From Megamerina dolium (Eukaryota > Arthropoda > Insecta > Diptera > Megamerinidae), in the NCBI GenBank assembly GCA_963854835.1, contig OY978525.1, positions 103,619,388 to 103,683,387 on the forward strand: DNA of 64,000 nt. Direction: 5' to 3'. Numbering within the stretch: position 1 is the stretch's first letter; every line of letters begins with the position of its first letter. The translations under genes and the position numbers were made by a program. Under the pieces are notes generated by a model. It did no database searches, was not told the DNA's origin, and was given only the letters and a program-made list of their open reading frames with translations. Below, in pieces: positions 1-11,770 of this stretch.

Positions 1-64
1 TATATATATATAAATCTAAATTTGAAAAGATTCTAATATCAATTCTAACATATGTATATATATA

Positions 65-96
<32 letters not shown>

Positions 97-97
97 C

Positions 98-173
<76 letters not shown>

Positions 174-229
174 TTATATATATATATATATATATACATA
201 TATATATACATTTATATATATATATATAC

Positions 230-303
<74 letters not shown>
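1..303. repeat. TA dinucleotide microsatellite
   Basis: Almost uninterrupted TA repeats broken by a recurring 'catt' interruption (tatacattta) about every 40-60 bases, which suggests that a repeat with its interruption was copied several times. The open frames here (runs of Tyr-Ile) are an artefact of the repeat and are not genes. The flank 'tctaa..tcaattctaa' occurs on both sides (near 30-50 and 320-340), so the array may lie inside a short duplicated segment. Confidence 0.95.
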
Positions 304-305
<2 letters not shown>

Positions 306-769
306 GTACATTTGAAAAGGTTCTAACATCAATTCTAATGTAGCATTTCTTTTATTTATTTTTGTTTTTTATTTTATTATTAAAAGAAATTTATTATTCT
401 TTTCCTTTAATATTATTTATGTGTGATCATATTAAAAAACGTCACCACATACGAGTACATGCATACATATATATGTACATATTTGTATATGATAAGTACG
501 AATACCATGCTGCTGACGCCAAATGAGGAGAATGGGGTTAACTGTAGTGTTTAAAATTAATTTTTATTTATTTATTTTCTTTCTCTAACTCTCTCTCTCT
601 CTCTCTCTCCCATACTTTCACTACTTTTCTCTATTCCAGCTTTCTTTGATTTATACTGATAATGTCAGCAACACTTGGCCTAAATTTATTTTCCGTTTCT
701 ATTTTATTATACCCTGCACCGAAGGACGAGTGTATATTAAATTTCGTATGTATTCACAAATATGTTCTT
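304..769. other. AT-rich intergenic stretch
   Basis: No gene seen. Holds a CT microsatellite (about 585-609) and, at 711-722, the motif tataccctgcac, which is the terminal motif of the modular repeat family found full length at 24581-25726 and 39921-40864. It is probably a short relic of that family. Confidence 0.6.
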
Positions 770-1183
770 CCTAATTTTCAGAACGGGTGCCGTAGCTCAG
801 AGGTTAGTGCGTTGGCCTTCTGATCTGTAGGTCGTAGGTTCAATCCCCGGCTGAAGCATAACAAAATTTAATATTGAAAAGATTTTTCTTTCGAACAGTA
901 CCCACCTGTCGTCAAGAATTGGCAATTTTTCCGGCAGTAACAATTTGCCAAAAATGCTTCTTAAAAGAGCTCTGTGACAAAACTAAGTTAAAGTGATGTC
1001 ACAAGGGTTCTGCCGTTCGGAACCGGCTAATATAAGTAGGTCCCTTCTAATGCTGTTCAAATTTAACACGCACAACAGTATTGGAAGAGAAGCTCGGTGG
1101 TATCACAATGGGCCTTTCTGGCCTAAGTGTGTCCTCTCAGAGAGAGGGCAGCCACATAACCTAACCTAACCTAATTTTCAGAA
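770..1183 (+). mobile_element. tRNA-derived SINE, full length, with 14-bp target-site duplication
   Basis: The element runs from about 784 to 1169. Its head (785-847) is tRNA-like: GGGTGCC start, an A-box-like tagctcagagg at 793-803 and a B-box-like ggttcaatccc at 837-847, the two internal RNA polymerase III promoter blocks. A unique body of about 300 bp follows, ending in a CCTAA-repeat tail (1157-1173). The identical 14-mer CCTAATTTTCAGAA occurs at 770-783 and 1170-1183, which is a clear target-site duplication. A SINE has no coding capacity and relies on a partner LINE for reverse transcription. The anticodon arm does not fold as in a true tRNA (loop too long), so this is not a functional tRNA gene. 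Related copies at 7131-7505 and 25942-26084 confirm a dispersed family. Confidence 0.85.
785..847 (+). promoter_or_regulatory. RNA polymerase III internal promoter (A and B boxes) of the SINE
   Basis: A box 793-803 (tagctcagagg) and B box 837-847 (ggttcaatccc) are about 33 bp apart, as in tRNA genes. Both agree with the usual TRGYNNANNNG and GGTTCRANNCC consensus. This is the part most conserved in the other two copies. Confidence 0.75.
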
Positions 1184-3520
1184 TTCATCTAATTGTCTTT
1201 CAGTAGTGCTACGACAATACGAGACCTACGTATATTGGGCGATTCCGAAAGACAAAACTCGATCTTTCTGAGCTTCTTCAGATACAGTTTCATATCAAAT
1301 TTTTATTATTGAAAGATGAATTGTGAATAGTTTGTTGACAATGCCTATATTAAACTTAGGTTGGAACTTGCGATTCATTTACAAAAGACCAACACAATAA
1401 CGAACTGAACTACGGTAACCACAAGTAAATTGAATCTTCAAAAAATAATCATACCATATAAGACTTTCTTTTGATATACAGCATAATATTAAGTCGGTCT
1501 GGACCGAATTAAAAACTCTTACTTATATTATCTCTCATGTTTGCTCTTCTATTATGACTGTTGTTGTTCTTCTTTTTTCTTTCTTCTACTCTAATTTGTT
1601 TTCATTTCTTGTCTAATACACTAGTATTTATTAGGTTTTTTTTCTCAATGCCTACTATGTGTAGAGATAGGCGCGTACATAAAATCACACGACACACACA
1701 AAGTATTTCAATCAGCCACCACACGGATAGAACAATAATAATCAGTCAAATATTTACCCACATACACAATCACACATATGAATATAGGAATAGTTTTGAA
1801 ATGAAAATGATAGTAATAATAATAATAATTACGTATATACAATACATAAGTATATAAATATTTAGCACAAATAGTGTGCTCAGGCTCATTTCAAAAAGAA
1901 TATTACTTTCAAAATATTTTCACATTAAAAGAGAATAAAAGAATGAAACGATCTATATATTTTTTCAAAAATCTAATGAAAATAAAACATAGTCATAATT
2001 GTAATTACTGGTACATAAGTGCTACAATAATATTGCTGTCAGTGTGAATGTGTTTTTATACATACGATGCGTCAATGTATGTACACTAATGTGCACCTTA
2101 GCTGCATAGTCAAAATTTAAAACAAAATTTAAACATCTGCTGATATTTATGTGCGTTTACTTTAATCGTTTTGCAATCTGATGTATTGATAGTAATATCT
2201 TAAACACAGTACCTCAACATTTTATGCTGATTGTTAAAGTCCGTTTCGTGTTGAATTTAGAGACACATCTAAATCCTTCCTCGAAGATATTTACTCTCCT
2301 TTTGTCAATGAGAGCATTGGTTTCTCCACAGTATTGACCTCATTTTAGAGTCTATACATCAAAAGTTTTCGACCTTTTTCTGATATTTTTACTTCAGTTT
2401 TCAGTTTCTACACACCATTCTGATCAAAATGAGACTACAGATAATCTTCTATTGTAACAATAAATATTTGCTGAAAAATAAGGTACACACTAATGTTCAT
2501 ATACTAAGTAAACTATATGTAGGTACAACTTACAACATAGAGAAACTACAAAATAATTACCATTTAATGAAGTTTGTTTAACTTCCTGCATCCTGTTATA
2601 ATCATAAATAAATGCAACGCATATGCTCATGTGAATATTGCATACATGATTTTATAGCTGTGAGCAAGATTTTCACCTCGTATATAAACATATTCATCTT
2701 CATTAATGAGTTTCCGTTTCCTTTTGTAGTTTGTTTATTACTTTTACCTATATTAAGTGTATTTGCCAGTTGACAAGATGACATAAGAAAAATGTTTTGC
2801 ATCTTCATACATTCAAACACCAGCAATTACCTACATGAAAACTTTCGAATGTACACAAATTGTAAACTGAAAAATATGTATTATTTTTTTTTTAACTGAA
2901 CCTCATTCAAAAAAACAAAACACAAAATTATGACGTGCTAATATTTGCAAACATTCGAAAACCCATCAATTGTCAAACTTACATAAGATTTCAAAGCAAT
3001 ATTTTGTTTGGCATCGACATGGGAACACTATTTATTAAATTTTTGCGTTTTCTTAAAATAAAATTAGATATTTAACCTTTTAGTTTCATTAACGCAAATC
3101 ATTTTAAATATTGGGTGAACTGGTCTAAATAGGCCCTACTTTGACTATTATATCATATGATTCTGGAATCCAAATGTTTGAACCACTTTCAATTGTTTAT
3201 GCCATTTTAAAGTTTATTTTGTTGGCAACATATTCTCCAAACACAGTTAACATATACGATTAACAGCTAAAAAGTTGTGAGCTTCCTAGTGTTAATCTAC
3301 AAAATGTGGAAAAAACTATCAAAAACGAAACAATCAGTTTTCAGCTTAGTTTTAATGAGATTTGATTAAATATTTGAGAAGTTTGAAGTGACCAAATAGT
3401 AAGAAATTCTTGAACAGCCTTTGTAATATACAGTACACAGCCAAAATATATCGTCGTAATGCCTCTAAATTATTTCTCTCGTTCTCATTTTACCACGTAG
3501 TTTAAAATTGTAAAAAAAAA
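1184..3520. other. AT-rich intergenic stretch, no gene seen
   Basis: Short open frames only, with no recognisable domain and no coding-like composition. Contains a small AAT-rich run (1814-1830) and an AC-rich patch (1685-1770). I see no transposon ends. Confidence 0.55.
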
Positions 3521-3593
3521 GTGTCTTTTCCTCAACTGACCACTAGCCCACCTATGCTTTCCAAAAATGGACGGGTCTACGTCCTGGAAGCAC

Positions 3594-3684
3594 TCGACCA
3601 CGTGGTCGACCAAGGACCATACCATACACCTCATCAGAATACGGAAATGCTTTGTACGGGAACAAAACAAAGCATTTCCGTATT
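3594..3684. repeat. 16-bp palindrome and perfect 18-bp hairpin
   Basis: 3594-3609 is a perfect palindrome (tcgaccacgtggtcga) centred on the E-box CACGTG. Thirty bases further on, 3638-3655 (aatacggaaatgctttgt) pairs perfectly with 3667-3684 around an 11-base loop. The block 3525-3684 is clearly richer in G+C than its surroundings, so it may be a fragment of an inserted element. The stem is shorter than a usual pre-miRNA. Confidence 0.8.
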
Positions 3685-3720
3685 TTTGCTGCTACAACAA
3701 CAAAACTAGCAAACCTATCC

Positions 3721-6700
3721 TATTGTGCAAGTAGTTTTTAAGATAAGCCCATCCATGCCAACTCTTTGGAGACCACTTTACAATATCGAAATCTTGTCAA
3801 CTCATCCATTCTTAACAGATTTTCGTTATATAAATGGAATGAAAAATGTGTTAATAACTATCTTCAAGCATTGTTCCGTACATTCTTATAATCGACACAA
3901 CTACTTTTGTACGCAACTTTTTTTGTAATAAATACAAATGACACCACAAAGTACCGCCGACATACTTACGCCTCAATACGTAGAGCGAGAGTATATGAAA
4001 ATATGTAAAACTAAGAAGTATCGACATGAGTATATCTTTAATAAATTTAAATTCCAAATGAAACATTCGAAACATCCTGCTCCACTGTGCGTATACTTGA
4101 TTTCTTTATATCTGCATTTTACTTATATATACCTGCAATAAATCTTGCTGCAACTTGTGTTCATGTATTTCGTACACATATGTATATATACATGTGTATT
4201 TATAAGTAGGTACATGCATTTTGTGTAAACAACATGCATACTCGTACATTCTCGGATAAATATTGTCAATGTCGTATTTTTTTTATTTTTTGCCAAATTT
4301 AATTATTTTAAAGTAAATATTTTAAAATTAATTTTTGGTAATTTACGACATATACATATTTAAAGCAAGAATACTTTTAATTTAATTAGAAAATATTACA
4401 ACATTAAACCACAATCACTATGAAGTATGTAGATAGCTAAGAACCGATCATCTTATCTTATCTAATCTTATTTATTTTGAAAAAATACCTGCACAATTAA
4501 CAAATAAATTCCATATAATAAATTAAAATATAATAAGTAAAATGTGATTGAATTTCTATTGAAGATCTTCTCGTCCGTATTTGCTATCCCCCTCCATAAC
4601 TAAATTTACATATCGATGGACTAAAATACTTAAATAAATAATACTTAAATACTAACAATATTTTCTTGGATTTTCGATATCAACAGATATTGCATCGTCG
4701 TCCGGCAGTTGTAGTTGGAAACTAACGAATACGCAATTTATTTGATATACGTTCTAATACGCATAAACTACGCACATTGAGTACCGCATCAAAGCAGAAG
4801 TAATCAGTAATCTATCGCAATAAAAAGAATATAACAATGGAATAGTGTGCCATGAGTTTATATTTAATACAGAAATAATAACACAAACATACATTAAAGT
4901 GGTTCGTCTTTAGTGAATTCTTTGGAATGGAATTACATGGGCTAGTTGGTGCATCGCTTTTGAAAAAATGATGAGATAATATATTACTAATAAGATTTGA
5001 ATTAATCAATTCAGCACTGTAATAATCACACAATACATACATATATGCATGTAAGTATAAACAAACACAATGTCAATTGTTATTACCTCTTGCAATATTA
5101 TGAATATTCCCTTTAAGATTTTGATTTGGTACACTGGTGAACATAAAGTGCAATAGAAATATATAATTTTGTCTGAGCACTACTTTCAACGGAAGGAAAT
5201 TAGTTGAAAGAGTTATTCCGAACGTTATCATGAAAAAAAAAATTTAGATCACCTTAATATACTTATAAAATTGTCAAACGAACAACAATAACAAAAAGAT
5301 AGAATATATAATATGAAAAAAATAATAAATGCACTTACGTGTAAGTGCATATTTGTATGTCAATATTAATGATGTCAACCACGGAATACCAGTATTGCAG
5401 GTTAGTTTTAAATTTGTCCCGAAAATCGTAGAATTAACACATCGGCTTAGGGATAATAGAAGGACATATGATTTTTAGGAAATACCAATCTTTGCATGAT
5501 GCTTGTCAAAATTCCATGGCAATCCGATCATTAGTTCACAGGTTACAGTGGTTTCAGTGGTGCTACATTTATGATCAGCATTAACACGGGATCAGTAAGA
5601 AGTCTGTAAACTGGCATTCCTGATACATATAATATATATGTATGTATATATGCAATTTCTAAAATAGTGTTAACATTATTTAATTTTTGTTTGCTATTTT
5701 TATGATAATTGTATTATATTATTTTTGTTGTTCCTATACATATATAATATTATGTACTTATATGCATGAGTATGTTATGTTAGTTGGTGTTGTTTGTGCT
5801 ACTGTTGACTTGCTTTTGTCTTTATCGTTGCTGTTATTGTTGTTGTTGTTAAAGTAGGTCAAGCATTTGTAGCTGCTACCAGATATTGTTGTTGTTGTTG
5901 TTAATATTATTTTTTTTAGTTTTGTCATATTTTGTTTACATATTTTTTTTTTCTCATTCGAATAGAAGAATTAAATAGTTTTCGTGCGATTAGTTTTAGT
6001 GATATTTTCATTGCGATTTAATTCAAAACAGAAGTAGAAAAATAGTTTCAAGAAAAAATAATCATCATTTTGCATAAGTATTAGGTAAGCTATATAATTA
6101 ACACGAGAATTTAGAAACAATATTCGAAGTATGTCATTTTAATGTGATTCTGATTGCATCAGAGACTATAAAACATTTAAAAAATTATAATTTAATTCCA
6201 ATTTTATAATTTTATATTATCATATTTCTGAATAATTTTATTTATTTTTAATATTCTAATATCTCTTTGCATTGCTATAGAGATTATGTTTGTTTGTTTG
6301 CTTAAGAGGCAATAAAATATTTAACAAATTATAAATAGATTTCAAATTTTGTTTATTATTTAATTTTTACTTCACAAAATATTTCTATTATTATCAGAGT
6401 TCAGAAATATTCGTTCATGAATATATCATACATGAACGTGTATATTTTGAATATTATTGGTTTTATTCATATTCATGTATGAGAACATGTAAAGATTTAA
6501 AGAAAATTAAGGTGTTTGTAAAATTCCCTCTCACCGTTCGCAGTAACCACCCCTAGAGGAGTAAAACCATTTTACACTAATTTAGTATTTTCAACAATCT
6601 CGGAAACGTACTTATCGCCTATCTACACCCCTTAAGGCGCTCTCATACAAAATTACACCTAAATATCTCGACAAAAACAACCATAGCTGTCCGGATGTTG

Positions 6701-7130
6701 AACTTCAAAGATTATAGTAATCCTTGTAATCGTTAAATTTTTAGGATTACAATTAAAGTATTCACAATCATTAATTTCATAATTATGATTACAGTAATGG
6801 TAATGCTAAAAATTTTCTGGATTACAATTACAGTAATTGTCACCCTTAGTATTTAAAACGTAGTCGTAATCCTATGTGCCCTGCTCTGCGTTGTAGTTAT
6901 TTATTCTATTTTTAAAGAATTAAATAATTATATTTCAAATGTATTATTCAATATAGTAAAGTGTTTAGGATAGTTGATATCTGTTGACAGGCCGCGACAC
7001 TTTACGTTAGTGGTAACCAAGCTTTTAGCTTTGTTGGTCCACATTGGAAGAAGATAAGCTAATTTGAATCACTCAAAATATACATATATATATGAATAGG
7101 AATTAATCACAATTTGATGCCAACCTAACC
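3721..7130. other. AT-rich intergenic stretch with simple repeats
   Basis: No gene seen. Contains TTG repeats near 5836-5851 and 5887-5901, TA-rich patches, and at 6700-6845 a segment with many reiterations of 'attac/gtaat' in both orientations (for example ggattacaatta at 6753-6764 and again at 6819-6830) that looks like the iterated end of a decayed DNA element. A further inverted pair, cgttcatg...catgaacg, lies near 6413-6440. Confidence 0.5.
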
Positions 7131-7505
7131 TTAAAAGAGCTCTGTGACAAAACTAAGTTAAAGTGATTTTACAAGGGTTCTGCCGTTCGGAACAGGCTAA
7201 TATAAGTAGGTCTCTTCTAATGCTGTCCAAATTTAACACGCACAACAGTATTGGAAAAGAAGCTCGGTGGTATCACAATGGGCCTTTGTGACATCACTTA
7301 AACTTAGTTTTGCCACAGAGCTCTTTTAAGAAGCATTTTTGGCAAATTGTTACTGCGGAAAAAATTGCCAATTCTTGCCGGCAGGTGGGTACCGTTCGAA
7401 AGAAAAATATTTTCGATATTAAATTTTGTTATGCTTCAGCATGGGATTGAACCCACGACCCACAGATCAGAAGGCCAACGCAATAACCACTGAGCTACGG
7501 CACCC
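7131..7505 (-). mobile_element. Rearranged fold-back copy of the tRNA-derived SINE
   Basis: The tRNA-like head is on the minus strand, starting at 7505 (TGAGCTACGGCACCC on the plus strand is its complement), and runs leftward through the body to about 7288. There the sequence flips: 7131-7287 is the following body segment in plus orientation. About 42 bp of body (7131-7172 and 7288-7329) is present in both arms, so the element can fold back on itself. A tail-like aacctaacc lies just left, at 7122-7130. Either two copies met head to head or reverse transcription switched strand during integration (the kind of 5' inversion known for LINEs). No clear target duplication was found. Confidence 0.8.
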
Positions 7506-8984
7506 ACACAAAATTATTGTTATCTCAAAAACCTGCCGATACAAAAAAATTTGTAAATGTTTTTTGAGCTCAGAAGGTCCATAGTAACTCAATATGATGA
7601 ATTTCTTGGTATTTTTTCAAGATAATTAATTGTAAAGTAGTATAATTATTAAAAAATTATGAAACATTCGAATGGACTTGGTATATATATTAGCAATAAA
7701 AATATTCCATTACTTATACTGTATATAAACAAATGATAATATAGTAAGGAGCGTCATTTCATAATTAACGTACCAGCATCGTACTTGCGCAAATATATTA
7801 ATGTAGATATATTAATTTTTTTTTTATCATGTACATATGCTAGAATTTTTATCCAATCATTAACTGAGAGATTAACAATTTATCTTTGATGTTATTAATA
7901 ATTCATATAAATTACTCATTTACGTATTTTTTATAATTAACAAATTAAAAAGAAAAGGTACGTACTTAATAATTATATTATTATTACATACGTAGTGTAT
8001 ATACATGAAAAATGCAAGCAAATACTTGTTACTAAGTTATGACTATTTCTAATTATTCACAAGTACCTACACGAGTATAAATTTGAATTACAAATAATCT
8101 CTGTTCATGCATATATACGTATGTATCTATATACAATATTTACTCACGTACATTCACAAACACATATACATATGTATGTGATTATTATTAACATGTGAGC
8201 AAACAAAAATAGTTAAAGAGTACTCATTACATGAACATAAGTAAGTTCTTATCGTAGAACAATATTAATACAAGCACACCTTTATTTATTTTATAATTTA
8301 TTTATTCATTTATTTATTTATTAATTTATTGTAATTCAGGTTTAATTATAAAAATATCTAGTGCGCTGAGTTACCGTACTTTTATAAGTCTTGGTGTTGT
8401 TCACAACTCGAGTACCTTCAATTATCAGTAATTTCCACAAACATGGAGACATGATCATTGATGTTTCTTTTGAATACTTTAAAATGCTAAAAACTATGTT
8501 CCACAGACTCATATCCCCTCATACAAAAAAATGACGAGGCTTTGTTACGTGTAGTTTGTGCGCATATTTCCAACGTAATCATGTTATTTTTGTCGTGAAC
8601 AAATGTTGGACATATATAAGTACTGTATATGCCCACCCTATATGCCTTTCAGGTCTTTTCGCAGTTGATTGCAGTTTTGTAATTCTTAGTATTGTTAAAC
8701 CTTACATTTATGTTGTTCATTGTTGTCATAATTTGTAATTCTTAGCATTGTTCAAACCTTGCATTTATATTGACCATTAATGTAGTAATATCTATAAATT
8801 TTTTCACATATCCAGATACTAACCGTTTTGCTTGATTTCGAACAAATCTTTGCAGAAGCTTGAGTTACAAAAACGGATGCACATACATGCAACTTTCTGT
8901 AGTTGGCCATCGTGTCAAATTGAAACTATTCTAAAACTAAACTAATTTAAAAAATATCGATTTCATGAGAATATTACATAATAT
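7506..8984. other. AT-rich intergenic stretch, no gene seen
   Basis: Contains TTTA/TTAT-rich simple sequence (8280-8330) and TA/CA-rich patches. The phrase 'aattcttagyattgtt' recurs near 8680-8695 and 8735-8750, which indicates a small local duplication of about 60 bp. Confidence 0.5.
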
Positions 8985-10050
8985 ATTGTTCAATAAGTTC
9001 CCGTAGTTGAAATCAGAAATACGTTTCCATGGTTTACATGTTATTTTTGAACATATTCTCCTCGAAAATCAGAACACTTGTGTTGCAGTCACTTCAAATT
9101 TATTGTGATTATTCTTTTATTAATACAACGGCAACACTAATACAGCGCACCTTTGAATTATAATCAGTTTAAGAAGACAATACATGTAGAAGAAAAATTT
9201 AGAGCGAACAATGTCACTAAAAGATTCATTCACTTTAAATTATCAAAACTATCTCAATATTTGCTAATTCCATGGAAATAGAACAACTTGTTCCTACGAC
9301 CTTCCAATTTCTTCCCTGCAAAAATTTTGTGGCAGCGACCACTTGTACGTTTGCGTGAAAACCGCCAAAATTCAAATCGAGATGAATATGACGAATAAAG
9401 TAGCTATCACTGCATTTTACAATAGGATGCATTGGTTTCTTTTGTAAACCCGGTTTTTTTCGCGAATTTGTTTATCCAGTTACTCCAAATAGTAACAATC
9501 TGAGTTTATTTTTTAAACAATTTTGAAGTAATGACCTTCTCAGCTGAATTCTGTTCGTCCTTAAGAATCATGATGATAGACCTGAAGCCTCATTCATAGT
9601 ATAGAAGCCCATGCAACAACCCATTCTAAAATGCTTACAATATTGCTGAGAAACCAGCATTATATTATGGCTTTGTTCCCTTGTTAGCCATTGTTAGCAA
9701 ATGCGAATCCTAAAACATTACTGAAAATATTGCTTAAAATGGCCAATAAAAATGTCTAGTTGTCTCGATCAATAGACGATCTTAGAAACTTAAAATCTAC
9801 ACTCTACTGATGATCTCTGGCGTTTTAAACGTTCTTCCTGAGATTCTTCATGAATTTCATAAGTTTCGAAACCTTTCAAAAATAAGAAACGCCAATTGAT
9901 ATTATCCAAATGGAAGAAATATTTGAACCGTTGTAATTATACGAATAAGTTGACAAATTGAAATCAAACTTAACTTGTGTTCATAAAAAAGTAATGGCGA
10001 CTTATTTACGCCATCGACTTACATGTAATTATAAAAACTTATTGAACAAT
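8985..10050. mobile_element. Decayed DNA transposon with 15-bp terminal inverted repeats
   Basis: attgttcaataagtt (8985-8999) is repeated as its exact reverse complement at 10036-10050, enclosing about 1.07 kb. The size, the TA just inside the left border and the end motif are compatible with a Tc1/mariner-type element, but the right end lacks a clean TA duplication. The interior has no long open frame; the longest piece (minus strand, 9235-9432, 65 codons) shows no motif I can assign. It is probably a non-autonomous or dead copy, and the superfamily is inferred, not shown. Confidence 0.5.
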
Positions 10051-10879
10051 CAGAATATTTTTTTTGTGAAACTAAGCGAAATCATGTCATACTTCCTCAT
10101 GCTCTACTATTCATATTTCCATAATTAAAAATGCATATTAACCTATGGGCAAGTGCATACGTGACAATGACACATTAACAACAATGTTGCATTGCAAAAA
10201 TACAACAACAATAATTAGAAACAATGTTGCAAACAAATTCAATTTCATGCCAATAAAGTCAACTTTTTAATAACAAACGTAACAAGCATGAAGTACAAAG
10301 CATAATAAATATCTGTAAAAAAACAAACAAAAAATTTTAGTTAGCATATACAAAGTATAAAATTTCGTGATAAAATTAATATTAATTCGCATACATATAC
10401 ATATCGTATGTAATATTTTATTCCATTAAAATAATATTTGCAAAAAATAAATAATGATCATAAAGATAATCATATTAATTATTGAATTTTAATATATAAT
10501 TAACTAAATAAGCAAATACATTTAATTAAGCATATGATTCAACAAATCTATTTCAATATTTACATATCCAAAGAATATATAATGATAAAAAGATTGGAAT
10601 ATTATAATAACAATAAAATCACAACATAATTTGTATGCTTACTTATTAATAGGTACTATAAATAATAATAATAATAACAATAATAGTACTATGATAATAA
10701 AAAGTACAGAAGCACGTCCACGTACTTCGTTTAATGTCCGTCATTAAATGTATAAAATATGGGTATTTCATTAATTATCTTATTTGAAAAACCATCAAGA
10801 AGTTATTCCACGCATTTTTTACATATTTTGGCAAAACATTGTCCTTTTTTATTAAGAGGGCATTATAAAGAAGGAAGCA
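10051..10879. other. AT-rich intergenic stretch, no gene seen
   Basis: Very AT-rich, with an AAT/AAC simple repeat at about 10660-10690. No transposon ends or open frames of note. Confidence 0.5.
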
Positions 10880-11770
10880 TATATCTCACAAAGGCATAAC
10901 TAATCAGCACCTATAGATTCTGCGGATACTGTGCATGTCCAACAATTCTTCAACCACAGAAGCCTTATACTCTCACCTAAGAAGTCTAACGCAACACTCT
11001 TTATCACCTGGACTAAGGAGCTCGAAGCCGAGCTCTCGGAGGCTGTCGATGGCAGAACTATTCCAACTGTCAATAGACCTATAATTCTCGGAGTTACTTT
11101 TGACAGTCTCATGATCTTTGCTGCGCATATTGAATGCACCATCCAAAGGTTGCATAGCAGAAATAATGTCCTTGAGGCACTGGCTGGCACTGGCTGGAGG
11201 AAAGACAAGGAGACGCTGCTCATCACCTATAAGGCCATTGGCAGGTCGATCACCAACTACTCGGCTCCAATTTGGCCGCCACTCAGAAGCGACACGCAAT
11301 GACGGCTTCTGAAAACCCAGCAAAATACTGCTTTACGCATCATAACAGGAATCACCTACATCAGGAAACTCGAATACTAAAATGCCATCACACCCCAACA
11401 ACCGTTTAATGTAGCATCCCTGGTGGCTTACGCTCATTTGATGGGCATGTGAGTCACCTGCTCGATGATTTGAGCTCTAGTACACATAGGTGAATTCACT
11501 GCATCAACCCGCGGTGGAGGTAGCCATCGAGGGTCATCTAGCTTCCTAAATTCGCTCCTGCCATTTTGGCGCAGATCTGCGTGAAGCGTCTATCTGCACC
11601 GGCTGGCTGATACAATTCCAGACCGATGCCCGCCAACAGAGCCCGCATGACACCCGTCATCTTTTCTACTGTTCCAGAAGGCCTACCATTTGGGCCACCT
11701 CTGCTCTGTGGACGCACCTCCTGGAAGCTGCCGTCTTCCTGGAGCTGGTCGACAACAACTCAATTAACTG
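10880..11770 (+). pseudogene. 5'-truncated Jockey-type non-LTR retrotransposon, reverse transcriptase C-terminal part
   Basis: The plus-strand frame 10931-11302 encodes the post-catalytic part of a Jockey-clade reverse transcriptase, with the family phrases LSPKKS, ITWTKEL, IPTVNRPIILGVTFDS, KETLLITYKAIGRS and NYSAPIW. The match breaks down after 11300, where stops and frame changes appear. A degenerate 3' end is still visible (about 11660-11757: FCSRR, LWTHLLEAA, then stop at about 11770), followed by a CAA repeat (11811-11829). The YxDD catalytic region and the whole endonuclease are missing, so it is 5'-truncated, as is usual for non-LTR insertions. It cannot move by itself. The clade assignment rests on recognised family phrases. 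Confidence 0.8.

Noticed and set aside
52..343. Long frames of alternating Tyr and Ile in the TA tracts (also 34174-34499)
   Set aside because: Direct product of TA repeats in all frames; no coding evidence.
785..860. A functional tRNA gene
   Set aside because: A and B boxes are good, but the anticodon arm does not fold properly, the acceptor does not pair, and the sequence continues into a SINE body present in other copies.
1157..1173. Telomeric repeat (TTAGG) array
   Set aside because: Only about three units at the end of a SINE with target duplication; it is the SINE tail.
3638..3684. microRNA precursor
   Set aside because: The 18-bp stem with 11-base loop is too short for a usual precursor; kept only as a structured repeat.
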